Assembly: GCA_003526435.1 (NCBI GenBank)
Contig: DPWF01000251.1
Coordinates: 26,623-35,939, forward strand
Source: Chitinophagaceae bacterium
GTDB taxonomy: Bacteria; Bacteroidota; Bacteroidia; Chitinophagales; Chitinophagaceae
DNA: 9,317 nucleotides
Direction: 5' to 3'
The notes under the pieces are model-generated. The model saw only the letters and a program-made list of their open reading frames with translations. It had not been told where the DNA came from and did not search any database. Numbering within the stretch: position 1 is the first letter of the stretch; every line of letters begins with the position of its first letter. Of this stretch, positions 1 to 7,533 are shown piece after piece. A program made the position numbers and the translations under genes.

Positions 1-3000
1 GATGATGCACCATCTGGAGCAACTTTTAAGTGGCTTAAAGATAACGTTGAGATTATACCAGCTCAAACAAGTATTTCTTTTAATGCAACTACATCCGGCA
101 GTTACACAGCATTAATTAATAACTCAATAACTACTCCGGCTGTCGTTTTGGTTGTAAATACTAACCCAACTGCTGGTTTTACAGTTTCATCACAAAACGA
201 TTGTGCGAATGTAAATACAACATTTACAAGTACGTCTATTGGTACTTCTTTGACTTATGCATGGAACTTCGGTGATCCTAATTCTGGGTCAGGTAACGCC
301 TCAACTCTCCAAAATCCTACAAAAACATTTGTAGGCACACCCGGTAACAGTACACAAACATTTCCCGTTTCGCTAACTGTAACAGATGTAAATGGTTGTA
401 CAAATACGGTTATAAACAATATAGTAAAAAATCAACTACCCAGTACTGCACTAGGCGGAACTGGAATAAAAACCTATAATGACCAAACATATTATGCAAT
501 ATGCGGATCAACCAGCGGTACATTTACTTTTTCAAACACATCTACTACATCAAGTACAAATACAAACTATAATATAACATGGGGAAATGGGAATCCCAAT
601 TATTCTGCGAATACTTTTACCAGTACAACTCAAACATATAATACCGGAGTTTATACATTAAACTATTCAGTAACTGGTGGAAACGGGTGTATTAGTACGT
701 CTGAAAAGAAAGTTTTCGTTGGATCAAATCCTAGTATTGGAACTTCAAATCCGGGATCAACATCAGTTTGTACTGGTCAAACGTTAACATTCCCAATTAA
801 TGACGCTACAAATAATACACCTGGAACTACCTACACTGTCAATTTCCATGACGGGACTGCGCCATCTGTTTTTACTCATCCGGCTCCAGCAAATGTTTCG
901 CATACTTATCTATTAAATTCTTGTGGCGTAAATAGTTTAACATATTCTAATTCTTTTTACGTTTCCATTGTTGCATCAAATGCTTGTGAAACCTCTACCA
1001 GTTTTGCTGCTCCTATTTATGTATCAAATGCACCTGTAGCAGATTTTTCTATATCGCCAAGTAGTCCAGTTTGTGTAAATACAGTTGTAAATTTTACAGG
1101 TAATGCTACTTCTCTTAAAGTAGCATCTAATTCAGGCTGTGCTAATAGTCAATCTATTTGGAGTATCACACCGGCAACAGGCTGGGTATTACAATCTGGT
1201 AGCATTTTAGGTATTGATAATGGTTTCAATGACCCATCGCTATGGACTACACCAGGTTCTAACAATCTTTCAGTAAGATTTACTGCTGCAGGAACTTATA
1301 CAATAAAACTTAAAGTTGCCAATAGCACTAATTGCGGTTTTGATGAAATCACTAAAACAGTTTGTGTTAATCCAACACCAACAGCTGCTTTTACAGTTGA
1401 TCAAACTATAGGCTGTAATAATCTTTTAGTAAAAACCACAAATACTAGTTCTGCACCCTCCTGTGGTGTTAATACGTATAGTTGGAGTGTTACCTATTCA
1501 GCAGCTTCCGGATGTACTCCATCCACTTCCCTATTTAATTATGTATCAGGTAGCAGTACCTCTGAAAATCCAGAATTCTCTTTTGTGAATCCAGGAACAT
1601 ATACTATCAGATTGGTTGTAACAAGTCCGGGGGGGTGTGTATCAACCGCTGCAACAAGAACCATTACTGTAAAATCAAAACCAACCGTCACAATAAATAA
1701 TATCCCAACAACTATTTGTGTGGGTTCTATTTCACCTTCCGCTACGGTTGCCAATTGTAATGCTACCACTACACCCACATATCTTTGGACTTTCCCAGGA
1801 GGTAGTCCAGCCAGTTCAACGAGTGCATCACCAGGTAGTATTAATTACACTACACCCGGAACTTATACTATACAGTTAGATGTTACAAATGAATGTGGTA
1901 CAACAACGCTAACACAATCTATAGAAGTCAAGCCTATACCTACTGCTACAGTACCCGCTAATCAGGAAATCTGTACTGGTACAACTGTGGGGACCTTCAC
2001 ATTTACGGGTAATATTACAGGAACAACGTTTGCATGGACAAACAACCTCACATCTATAGGGTTAGCCAGCTCTGGAAATACGGCTACGATTAACGCATTT
2101 ACTGCAATCAATAATACAGCAGCTCAAGTAGTTTCGACAATATCAGTTACCCCTTCTGCCGGGGGGTGTACTGGTCCCGCTAATTCCTTTACAATAACCG
2201 TAAACCCCCGACCTTCAGCACCAGGTGTAATAAGTCCAATAGAATATTGTTTAAATGCAACACCATCTGCACTAACGGCATCTACAGTTATTGGAAATAC
2301 TGTTTTATGGTATAATAATAGCGGATTAACAGGAGGCTCTGCTACAGCTCCAACGCCTAGTACAGCTATTGCAGGTACTACAACTTATTACGTTACGCAA
2401 ACAAATGCATTTACATGTAGAAGTAACTCTTCTGCAATCACTGTAAATGTTACCAATGCGATCACTACTAATACTATTACGGCAGACCAAACTATTTGTG
2501 CTGGAACAAGCCCTGCCAGTCTTACCGGTACGGCTACGGGTGGTACTGGTTCTTATACTTATCAATGGCAGCTTTCAACAGATAATGGCAATTCATGGAT
2601 AAATGTTCATTCTAATGGAACTAATAGCACTTATAGCCCAGGAGCGGTTTCAACATCAACATTATACCGAAGAATAGTAAATAGTGGTGCCTGTACACTC
2701 CTTTCAAGCAATACTGCGGCAATTACAGTTCTACCAATACTAAGCAATTTTTCTATTTCAGGAAATCAGCAAATTTGTGAAGGTAATCCAACCTCACTTT
2801 TGGTAGGCGAATTACCAACAGGAGGAAACGGCTCTTATACCTATCAATGGGAAATTTCAACCAATAATAGTACCTGGAATACTATTACTGGTGCAAATGC
2901 TAAAGATTATCAGCCTCCGTTATTAACCACCACCACCTATTATCGAAGAAGAGTCACAAGTGGTGCTTGTTCAGCCATTTCTCCCTCAATTACAATTACC

Positions 3001-6000
3001 ATATATAATAATCCTAACACAGGTACTTTGTCTGCTTCTGTTATAAATGCTTGCCAAGGCTCAACGGTTTCTGTATCAACTTCTGGTGTTGTAGGTGTAA
3101 TTCAAAAATGGCAATATAACCTAACTCCTACAGATAATAATACCTGGATAGATGTTAATCAAACAACTAATACAGTAAGTTTTACTAATGTTCAAAATAG
3201 TTTTGGTGTAAGAGTAGTAGTAAAGCAATCGGGATCATGTACAAATGAGGCAATTAGTGCAGTTACACAAGTAAATACATCCTTAACAACAGTACCAGGA
3301 GTTACATCTGGTAATGCAACGGTTTGCGTTACAGGAAATAGTGGAACCATAAACTTAACCGGACAAACAGGGTCTGTTGTACGCTGGGAAAGATCTACGA
3401 ATAACGGCTCCAGTTGGACTACTGTAAATAATACCACAACAACTTTAAATTACTTAAATCTAACCACAACAACTTTATATAGAGCAGTTGTACAGAGTGG
3501 TGTTTGCCCGCAAAGTAATTCTACTGCGAGCACCATTACTGTTGTACCAACAGTTACCCCTTCAAATGCGGGAATTGATCAAAGATTATGTAATCAAACA
3601 CAAACAAATTTAAACGGTAATACACCATCTTTTGGAACAGGAATATGGAGTCAGACATCAGGATCTGCTCTAACAATCACAAACCCTTCTCTACGTAATA
3701 CTACCGTTACCGGATTACAGCCCGGACAAACATATAGATTTAGCTGGGTTATAACCGGACCCGGGGCTTGTCCCAGTTCTTCGGATGAGGTTGAAATAGT
3801 GAACACTCCAACTATAACAAATGCAAATGCAGGATCAGATAAAATTGTTTGCGCATTTACTTCAGCCGATGACTCTGTAACACTTTCAGGTAATAATCCT
3901 GCAAATCCAATATTTGAAACCGGTACATGGACATTACTTAGCCCTGTACCGCCCGGAAGTTCAAGTAGTATACGCAATCCAAATAGTCCGAGTTCTGTGT
4001 TTGTTTTTAACAGACCGGGTACTTATCGGTTATCATGGTCAATCAATAATAATGCTTGTGTAACAAGCAGAGATACCATGGAAGTGGTTGTATTTGATAA
4101 ACCCATAACAGGTCCGCTTGTTGCTTCAGCCACAAAGGCTTGTGTTGGGAATGATATCACAATAAATACGGGAAATACATTTCGAGGCGTTGTTTCAAAA
4201 TGGCAATATTCATTCAATCCTGCTGTTTCATCTAATTGGATAGACACACCTGTTACTTCAACAACGATTAATTTTTTAAATGTTCAAAAAAGCTTTTCGG
4301 CTAGAATCATTTCAATTTCAGCCGGTGTGTTAAGAGGCTGTAATATATCAGATACATCAGTAATTCCGATAGAGATTGTTCCTGACTTTAATAATATTAT
4401 TGATACTACCTCTCTAACCGTTTGCCCGGGGCAGGCTGTTGCTATTCCAGGCCAATTACCCATTGGAGCCTATAATGTTTTTGATTACCAATGGCAACAA
4501 AGCAAAGATGGAAAAACTGATTGGGTTGATATTACCGGTCAAACCGGAGCAAACTTAAATATGACTCCATTATCAACAACATTTGTAAGAAGACTGGTGA
4601 TCGTTTCTCCTTGTATAAAAGCCAGTTCTTTAGTCTACATTTTTGTAAGACCTTCTGTTGGAAATTTTTTAATGTCAGATAGTGTTGGAACCTGTTTTCC
4701 GTTTGATGTAACTTTTACTAATCTGGTTCTGCCCTCTACAAAAACAACCTGGAATTTCGGAGATGGCGCCTTTAATGAAGGAGATGAAGTATCTCACACT
4801 TATCGCTCAACAGGTACTTTTCAAGTTGTTATGACAGCTCAGTATCCGGGTGGATGTAGGTTTGAGGCAACAAAGACTGTTACAATTACGGGCCCCAAAG
4901 GTATTTTTCAGCATAACATTACTCCACTATGTTTAAGCGATGCTGCTAGATTTGAAGTGGCGGCGCCAGGTGTAGATTCTATTCGATGGAATTTTGGCGA
5001 TGGGAATGTATTGATCACTACTGAAAAAATTATTTATCATACATATACAGCAGCAGGACCATATTATCCAACTGTTGACCTACTTGCAGGACCAGAAGGT
5101 AAGTGTAGAAGTCGGTTAAATGGTATTGATTCTATAAGAGTAGACAATGTTACTGGTGGATTTACAAATACGATTGAACAGACTTGTGGAAACACCATTG
5201 TAGCTTTTACAGACCGGTCTACAGCTTTTTATGGAGTTAAAGCAATGCAGTGGGATTTCGGAGATGGGAATAACAGCAACGATAGAAACCCTACGCATAT
5301 ATACAATGCACCCAGTAGCTGGCAGGTAAGACAAATTACGGAAGGAAATAGTGGTTGCAGGGATACGATTCGAAGGTTAATACCAATAACAATCTGGGAT
5401 ATTCCAAAAGTTAATACCAATAAAGACTCTATTGCTTGTGTTGGGCAAGTAGTTCCTTTTGCTGCAAATGTTTTTTCCCTTGACCCAATTAAAAGTACTG
5501 TTTGGAATTTCTCTTCCGGATCTATAGTTACAACTTTAAACGCGCCAACAGTTTATCAATTTCCCGGCAATTATTTAACCCTTTTTGTTGCTACTACCAT
5601 TCACAACTGTGCTGATACTGTAAGGCTTCCTATAAGGGTTTATCCTCCATTGTCCATCGATCTGGGTCCAGATAAACTTTTAGCTACCGGAACTCTCTTT
5701 CCATTAAATAGTATAATAACAAATGGACCTGTTTCTGAGTGGGAATGGAAGCCAAATAATAATATTAGCTGTAATGCATGTCCATTACCAATAGCAACAA
5801 TAAAAAATAATATCACCTATACTGTTAAGGGTGTTACAGCTAATGGCTGTATTGCAACAGACAGTATTAACATAAAAGTTTTTTGTGAAAGAGCACAAGT
5901 GTTTATTCCGAATGTATTTACACCAGATGGAGATGGTTTAAATGATGTATTGATGGTTAGGGCCTCAGGTATTCGTTCTGTAAAATCATTCAGAATTTTT

Positions 6001-6183
6001 AACAGATGGGGAGGTGTTGTTTTCGAAAGATCGAATTTCCAGCCGAATGATAAATCGCAGGGTTGGGATGGCCTTATCAACGGTAAAAAAGCACCACCTG
6101 ATGTATATATATATACTTGTGAAGTGATTTGTGAAAACAATACAAGCTATCCCTACAAAGGGAATATTACATTGGTTAAATAA
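1..6183 (+). CDS. Giant secreted PKD/Ig-like repeat protein with C-terminal T9SS type B (CHU_C) sorting domain, 5' partial
   Basis: The frame is open from base 1 to the TAA at 6181-6183, so the gene starts upstream; the TTG at 148 is only an internal codon. 2060 residues are visible. The protein is very rich in Thr, Ser and Asn, with many domain-delimiting GC or C residues, as in exported Bacteroidetes adhesins. It opens with PKD-like domains (WNFGD at residues 88-92, further degenerate copies to about 690). Ig-like domains follow to about 1550 (GSYTYQW at 850-856 and 943-949). Four PKD domains follow (WNFGDG at 1584 and 1663, WDFGDG at 1751, a degenerate fourth). The CHU_C domain at about 1963-2060 ends the chain. 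Family knowledge: CHU_C proteins are exported by the type IX system and act as surface adhesins or matrix-binding proteins, SprB being the model. The PorP/SprF gene 6 bases downstream fits a secretion pair. The ligand is unknown. The class is secure; the exact role is inference. Confidence 0.93.
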   Translation, partial: DDAPSGATFKWLKDNVEIIPAQTSISFNATTSGSYTALINNSITTPAVVLVVNTNPTAGFTVSSQNDCANVNTTFTSTSIGTSLTYAWNFGDPNSGSGNASTLQNPTKTFVGTPGNSTQTFPVSLTVTDVNGCTNTVINNIVKNQLPSTALGGTGIKTYNDQTYYAICGSTSGTFTFSNTSTTSSTNTNYNITWGNGNPNYSANTFTSTTQTYNTGVYTLNYSVTGGNGCISTSEKKVFVGSNPSIGTSNPGSTSVCTGQTLTFPINDATNNTPGTTYTVNFHDGTAPSVFTHPAPANVSHTYLLNSCGVNSLTYSNSFYVSIVASNACETSTSFAAPIYVSNAPVADFSISPSSPVCVNTVVNFTGNATSLKVASNSGCANSQSIWSITPATGWVLQSGSILGIDNGFNDPSLWTTPGSNNLSVRFTAAGTYTIKLKVANSTNCGFDEITKTVCVNPTPTAAFTVDQTIGCNNLLVKTTNTSSAPSCGVNTYSWSVTYSAASGCTPSTSLFNYVSGSSTSENPEFSFVNPGTYTIRLVVTSPGGCVSTAATRTITVKSKPTVTINNIPTTICVGSISPSATVANCNATTTPTYLWTFPGGSPASSTSASPGSINYTTPGTYTIQLDVTNECGTTTLTQSIEVKPIPTATVPANQEICTGTTVGTFTFTGNITGTTFAWTNNLTSIGLASSGNTATINAFTAINNTAAQVVSTISVTPSAGGCTGPANSFTITVNPRPSAPGVISPIEYCLNATPSALTASTVIGNTVLWYNNSGLTGGSATAPTPSTAIAGTTTYYVTQTNAFTCRSNSSAITVNVTNAITTNTITADQTICAGTSPASLTGTATGGTGSYTYQWQLSTDNGNSWINVHSNGTNSTYSPGAVSTSTLYRRIVNSGACTLLSSNTAAITVLPILSNFSISGNQQICEGNPTSLLVGELPTGGNGSYTYQWEISTNNSTWNTITGANAKDYQPPLLTTTTYYRRRVTSGACSAISPSITITIYNNPNTGTLSASVINACQGSTVSVSTSGVVGVIQKWQYNLTPTDNNTWIDVNQTTNTVSFTNVQNSFGVRVVVKQSGSCTNEAISAVTQVNTSLTTVPGVTSGNATVCVTGNSGTINLTGQTGSVVRWERSTNNGSSWTTVNNTTTTLNYLNLTTTTLYRAVVQSGVCPQSNSTASTITVVPTVTPSNAGIDQRLCNQTQTNLNGNTPSFGTGIWSQTSGSALTITNPSLRNTTVTGLQPGQTYRFSWVITGPGACPSSSDEVEIVNTPTITNANAGSDKIVCAFTSADDSVTLSGNNPANPIFETGTWTLLSPVPPGSSSSIRNPNSPSSVFVFNRPGTYRLSWSINNNACVTSRDTMEVVVFDKPITGPLVASATKACVGNDITINTGNTFRGVVSKWQYSFNPAVSSNWIDTPVTSTTINFLNVQKSFSARIISISAGVLRGCNISDTSVIPIEIVPDFNNIIDTTSLTVCPGQAVAIPGQLPIGAYNVFDYQWQQSKDGKTDWVDITGQTGANLNMTPLSTTFVRRLVIVSPCIKASSLVYIFVRPSVGNFLMSDSVGTCFPFDVTFTNLVLPSTKTTWNFGDGAFNEGDEVSHTYRSTGTFQVVMTAQYPGGCRFEATKTVTITGPKGIFQHNITPLCLSDAARFEVAAPGVDSIRWNFGDGNVLITTEKIIYHTYTAAGPYYPTVDLLAGPEGKCRSRLNGIDSIRVDNVTGGFTNTIEQTCGNTIVAFTDRSTAFYGVKAMQWDFGDGNNSNDRNPTHIYNAPSSWQVRQITEGNSGCRDTIRRLIPITIWDIPKVNTNKDSIACVGQVVPFAANVFSLDPIKSTVWNFSSGSIVTTLNAPTVYQFPGNYLTLFVATTIHNCADTVRLPIRVYPPLSIDLGPDKLLATGTLFPLNSIITNGPVSEWEWKPNNNISCNACPLPIATIKNNITYTVKGVTANGCIATDSINIKVFCERAQVFIPNVFTPDGDGLNDVLMVRASGIRSVKSFRIFNRWGGVVFERSNFQPNDKSQGWDGLINGKKAPPDVYIYTCEVICENNTSYPYKGNITLVK
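2476..3012 (+). repeat. Tandem pair of Ig-like domains (GSYTYQW units)
   Basis: Two adjacent domains, at about 2476-2736 and 2749-3012, share one plan: an opening Q-x-I-C-x-G, then G-G-x-G-S-Y-T-Y-Q-W, an S-T-[DN]-N segment, a T-x-x-Y-x-R-R strand and a closing S-G-A-C. They occupy residues 826-912 and 917-1004 of the giant protein. The pattern is that of Bacteroidetes Ig-like surface repeats. The DNA copies have diverged, so this is an old duplication and not a recent one. Confidence 0.75.
3013..3240 (+). repeat. Ig-like block A, copy 1
   Basis: Residues 1005-1080 (P-N-T-G-T-L start, KWQY core, WID, NVQ-x-SF, terminal Cys) match residues 1368-1447 closely by eye, with about 30 identical positions in roughly 76. 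The two copies are separated by an Ig-like domain and the NAG-x-D pair. Confidence 0.7.
3565..4098 (+). repeat. Tandem pair of NAG-x-D Ig/PKD-like domains
   Basis: Domain 1 covers about 3565-3804 (NAGIDQRLC start, GTGIWSQ, a PGQTYRFSW strand). Domain 2 covers about 3826-4098 (NAGSDKIVC start, ETGTWTL, a PGTYRLSW strand). Both share the plan N-A-G-x-D-x-x-x-C, then x-L-x-G-N-x-P, then G-T/I-W, then Y-R-[FL]-S-W. This is a recurrent Bacteroidetes adhesin domain type. It lies at residues 1189-1366 of the giant protein. Confidence 0.7.
4102..4341 (+). repeat. Ig-like block A, copy 2
   Basis: Residues 1368-1447 are the second copy of the block at 3013-3240. The shared landmarks are P-x-T-G-x-L-x-A-S, A-C-x-G, G-V-[IV]-x-K-W-Q-Y, N-x-W-I-D and N-V-Q-[NK]-S-F. 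It has a three- to four-residue insertion before the closing Cys. Confidence 0.7.
4660..5649 (+). repeat. Array of four consecutive PKD domains
   Basis: Four domains of about 77-83 residues follow each other at about residues 1554-1630, 1634-1716, 1719-1799 and 1803-1883. The first three carry the PKD hallmark W-[ND]-F-G-D-G (residues 1584, 1663, 1751) followed by an H-x-Y strand. The fourth is degenerate (WNFSSG). PKD folds are extracellular beta-sandwiches, here probably forming a stalk just ahead of the sorting domain. Confidence 0.85.
5887..6180 (+). other. CHU_C / gliding motility-associated C-terminal domain (T9SS type B sorting signal)
   Basis: The last ~98 residues (1963-2060) carry the CHU_C signature. 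It opens with IPNVFTPDGDGLND at 1969-1982, followed by an F-R-I-F-N-R-W-G segment, then W-D-G-x-x-N-G-K and P-x-D-V-Y-I-Y, and ends in a G-N-I-T-L-V-K strand. Family knowledge: this domain directs export by the type IX system and, unlike type A signals, usually works with a partner PorP/SprF protein. Such a gene is the next one downstream. Confidence 0.93.
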
Positions 6184-6189
6184 TTTATT

Positions 6190-7248
6190 ATGAGAAAAGT
6201 TTTATTAGCAATACTCTTATGTTCTCCGGTAGTTTTATTATCGCAAGACTTTTCATTTTCACAGTTCTATGAAATGCCCATGTTGCGCAACCCAGCTTTA
6301 TCAGGCATATTCAATGGCGATATCAGAGTTAGCTCTGTTTATAGAAATCAGTGGGCCAGCATTTCAGTTCCTTTTCAAACAAGAGCATTCGGCGTAGAGT
6401 ATAAAAAATCTATTAACGACAAGAGTAATAGCTACTATACCTTAGGGTTACAGCTAACATACGACAAAGCCGGTGACCTGGCACTCAAACGAATTCAGGT
6501 TTTACCTGTCATAACTTATCACCAGTCGCTAAGTAATGATAATGATACCTACTTATCTGGTTCATTCATGCTTGGAAGGGTGCAAAGTAATTTTGATCCT
6601 TCAAAAGCTATGTTAGACGATCAGTTTGTAAATGGAAGTTACTCACCAGGCAATGTATCAGCACAAACGTTTACCAATACAGGCAGATCTTACACAGATA
6701 TGTCTGCTGGGCTTGTCTTCTCTTCGAGTTATGGAGAAGACTCCAGATTTTATATTGGCGCCGCTCTTTATCATCTGAATAAACCCAAATTGAATTTTTT
6801 TGATAATGATGCTAATACTTCTCAGGCACCAAAGGTTGTTTTTAATGCAGGGTTAAGTACGCCTGTTACTGAACGAAGCCAGATTATTGCGTATGTTGAC
6901 TATTATCAGCAAACCGGAAATAAGCAATTGTTTGGGGGTATGCTGTATGAATTTCCTGTGACATCTTATTTAGATGATGGTGATAATATCAAACTTTCTG
7001 TAGGTGCTTTTTATCGATGGAACGATGCATTAATACCTGCTTTCAAAATACAGGCATCTAAATTAATGCTGGGTCTTAGTTATGATGTTAATGTATCTCA
7101 ATTAAGAACAGCTTCACAATTAAGAGGAGGAATGGAAATCACACTTTCCTTTCTGGGTTTTCTAAAAGGAGAGTCTTCTTCCAGAAATAAAGTTCGGTGT
7201 CCAAGGTTTGGAGGGGGGAAAAATGTTGGGTGGTGGTATTCTAAGTGA
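6190..7248 (+). CDS. Type IX secretion system outer-membrane protein, PorP/SprF family
   Basis: This 352-residue protein begins with a signal peptide (MRKVLLAILL, hydrophobic to about residue 18). The Cys at residue 11 is not in a valid lipobox. The mature N-terminus has the family hallmarks: F-S-Q-F-Y-x-x-P, R-N-P-A-L-S-G at 33-39 and Y-R-N-Q-W at 51-55. The rest alternates short beta-strands and turns, as expected of an outer-membrane barrel. Family knowledge: SprF-like proteins are needed for export or surface attachment of a CHU_C-type substrate, normally encoded just upstream. Here the giant PKD protein ends 6 bases before this ATG, so the two are very probably co-transcribed. No Shine-Dalgarno is visible. 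Oddity: the typical family ending (V-R-C-P-R-F, residues 335-340) is followed by 12 extra residues, GGGKNVGWWYSK, encoded by G-rich DNA. Which paralogue this is cannot be told. Confidence 0.93.
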   Translation: MRKVLLAILLCSPVVLLSQDFSFSQFYEMPMLRNPALSGIFNGDIRVSSVYRNQWASISVPFQTRAFGVEYKKSINDKSNSYYTLGLQLTYDKAGDLALKRIQVLPVITYHQSLSNDNDTYLSGSFMLGRVQSNFDPSKAMLDDQFVNGSYSPGNVSAQTFTNTGRSYTDMSAGLVFSSSYGEDSRFYIGAALYHLNKPKLNFFDNDANTSQAPKVVFNAGLSTPVTERSQIIAYVDYYQQTGNKQLFGGMLYEFPVTSYLDDGDNIKLSVGAFYRWNDALIPAFKIQASKLMLGLSYDVNVSQLRTASQLRGGMEITLSFLGFLKGESSSRNKVRCPRFGGGKNVGWWYSK

Positions 7249-7418
7249 AGAATAATGAAGTTATTAATATTGATGACAGTGGGTGTGGGATTGTTTGGAA
7301 CGTTTACGGCTTATTTGGCGAGCTAGTTTGTGGAGGAGGGGAAGGAGACATGAAGGTTAGTGGTGAAGGAGATCCTCAGTTTAGAAGGATGACATCCCCA
7401 TATTATCCGAATTCATAA
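7245..7418 (+). CDS. Possible 57-aa unidentified protein or 5' gene remnant (GTG start)
   Basis: A 57-codon frame opens with GTG overlapping the PorP/SprF stop (GTGA) and ends at TAA 7416-7418. It begins V-K-N-N-E-V-I-N-I-D-D-S-G-C-G, has a hydrophobic/aromatic stretch (IVWNVYGLFGELVCGGG) and a polar tail. The V-I-N-I-D-D-S-G start reads like the first beta-strand and turn of a real domain and not random sequence, but I cannot name a family. An internal ATG at 7350 follows a strong purine-rich GGAAGGAG, unusual for this phylum, so a 22-aa product is an alternative. A third option is a truncated remnant of a longer gene. Its length is too short for any statistic to be convincing. Confidence 0.3.
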   Translation: MKNNEVINIDDSGCGIVWNVYGLFGELVCGGGEGDMKVSGEGDPQFRRMTSPYYPNS

Positions 7419-7453
7419 GCAGATTATTAACTGGAGCTCACGATGATATAGTG

Positions 7454-7482
7454 TTGACAAAACTTTACACATATTTTATAAA
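7454..7482 (+). promoter_or_regulatory. Sigma70-type promoter (TTGACA-17-TATAAA) for the accessory operon
   Basis: A perfect TTGACA at 7454-7459 is separated by exactly 17 bases from TATAAA at 7477-7482. Transcription would start near 7489-7490, leaving a 5' leader of about 90 bases before the ATG at 7582. The classical Bacteroidetes pattern (TTTG, then TAnnTTTG) is not clearly present; the nearest match is a poor one around 7531-7538. The promoter would drive the 76-aa gene and the GHKL ATPase. Confidence 0.55.
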
Positions 7483-7486
7483 ATAT
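7471..7486. repeat. Perfect 16-bp palindrome over the -10 box
   Basis: ATATTTTATAAAATAT is its own reverse complement over all 16 positions and contains the TATAAA -10 element. A dimeric repressor bound here would block the promoter. It is entirely A+T, so chance is a serious alternative. Confidence 0.5.
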
Positions 7487-7517
7487 TTATAGAAATAAAT
7501 TAATTAATATTCTTATT

Positions 7518-7533
7518 TATATTTTAAAATATA
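7518..7533. repeat. Second perfect 16-bp palindrome, in the leader
   Basis: TATATTTTAAAATATA is perfectly self-complementary. It shares the half-site ATATTTTA/TAAAATAT with the palindrome over the -10 box, the two halves overlapping by two bases here. The two centres are 47 bases apart. It lies downstream of the predicted transcription start, inside the leader of the 76-aa gene. Confidence 0.5.

Noticed and set aside
148..150. TTG at 148 as the start of the giant protein
   Set aside because: The same frame is open all the way to base 1 and encodes the same kind of domain sequence (SGATFKWLKDN...), so the gene starts outside the window.
1539..6140. Minus-strand open frames of 63-108 codons within the giant gene
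   Set aside because: They lie wholly inside a convincing + strand coding region, have no domain-like sequence and follow the third-position pattern of the real gene.
6190..6246. PorP/SprF protein as a lipoprotein (Cys at residue 11)
   Set aside because: The residues before the Cys (I-L-L) lack the small residue a lipobox needs at -1, and the family uses an ordinary signal peptide.
7255..7326. 23-codon hydrophobic peptide (MKLLILMTVGVGLF...) as a small membrane protein gene
   Set aside because: It is too short to support, and it overlaps a longer, more protein-like frame. It stays only as a note in the intergenic entry.
7372..7390. ATCCT/AGGAT stem as a terminator after PorP/SprF
   Set aside because: It has only five pairs, a nine-base loop and no following T-tract.
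7387..7397. GGATGACATCC short inverted repeat
   Set aside because: Five-base arms around a single base cannot form a hairpin, and an 11-base near-palindrome is easily chance.
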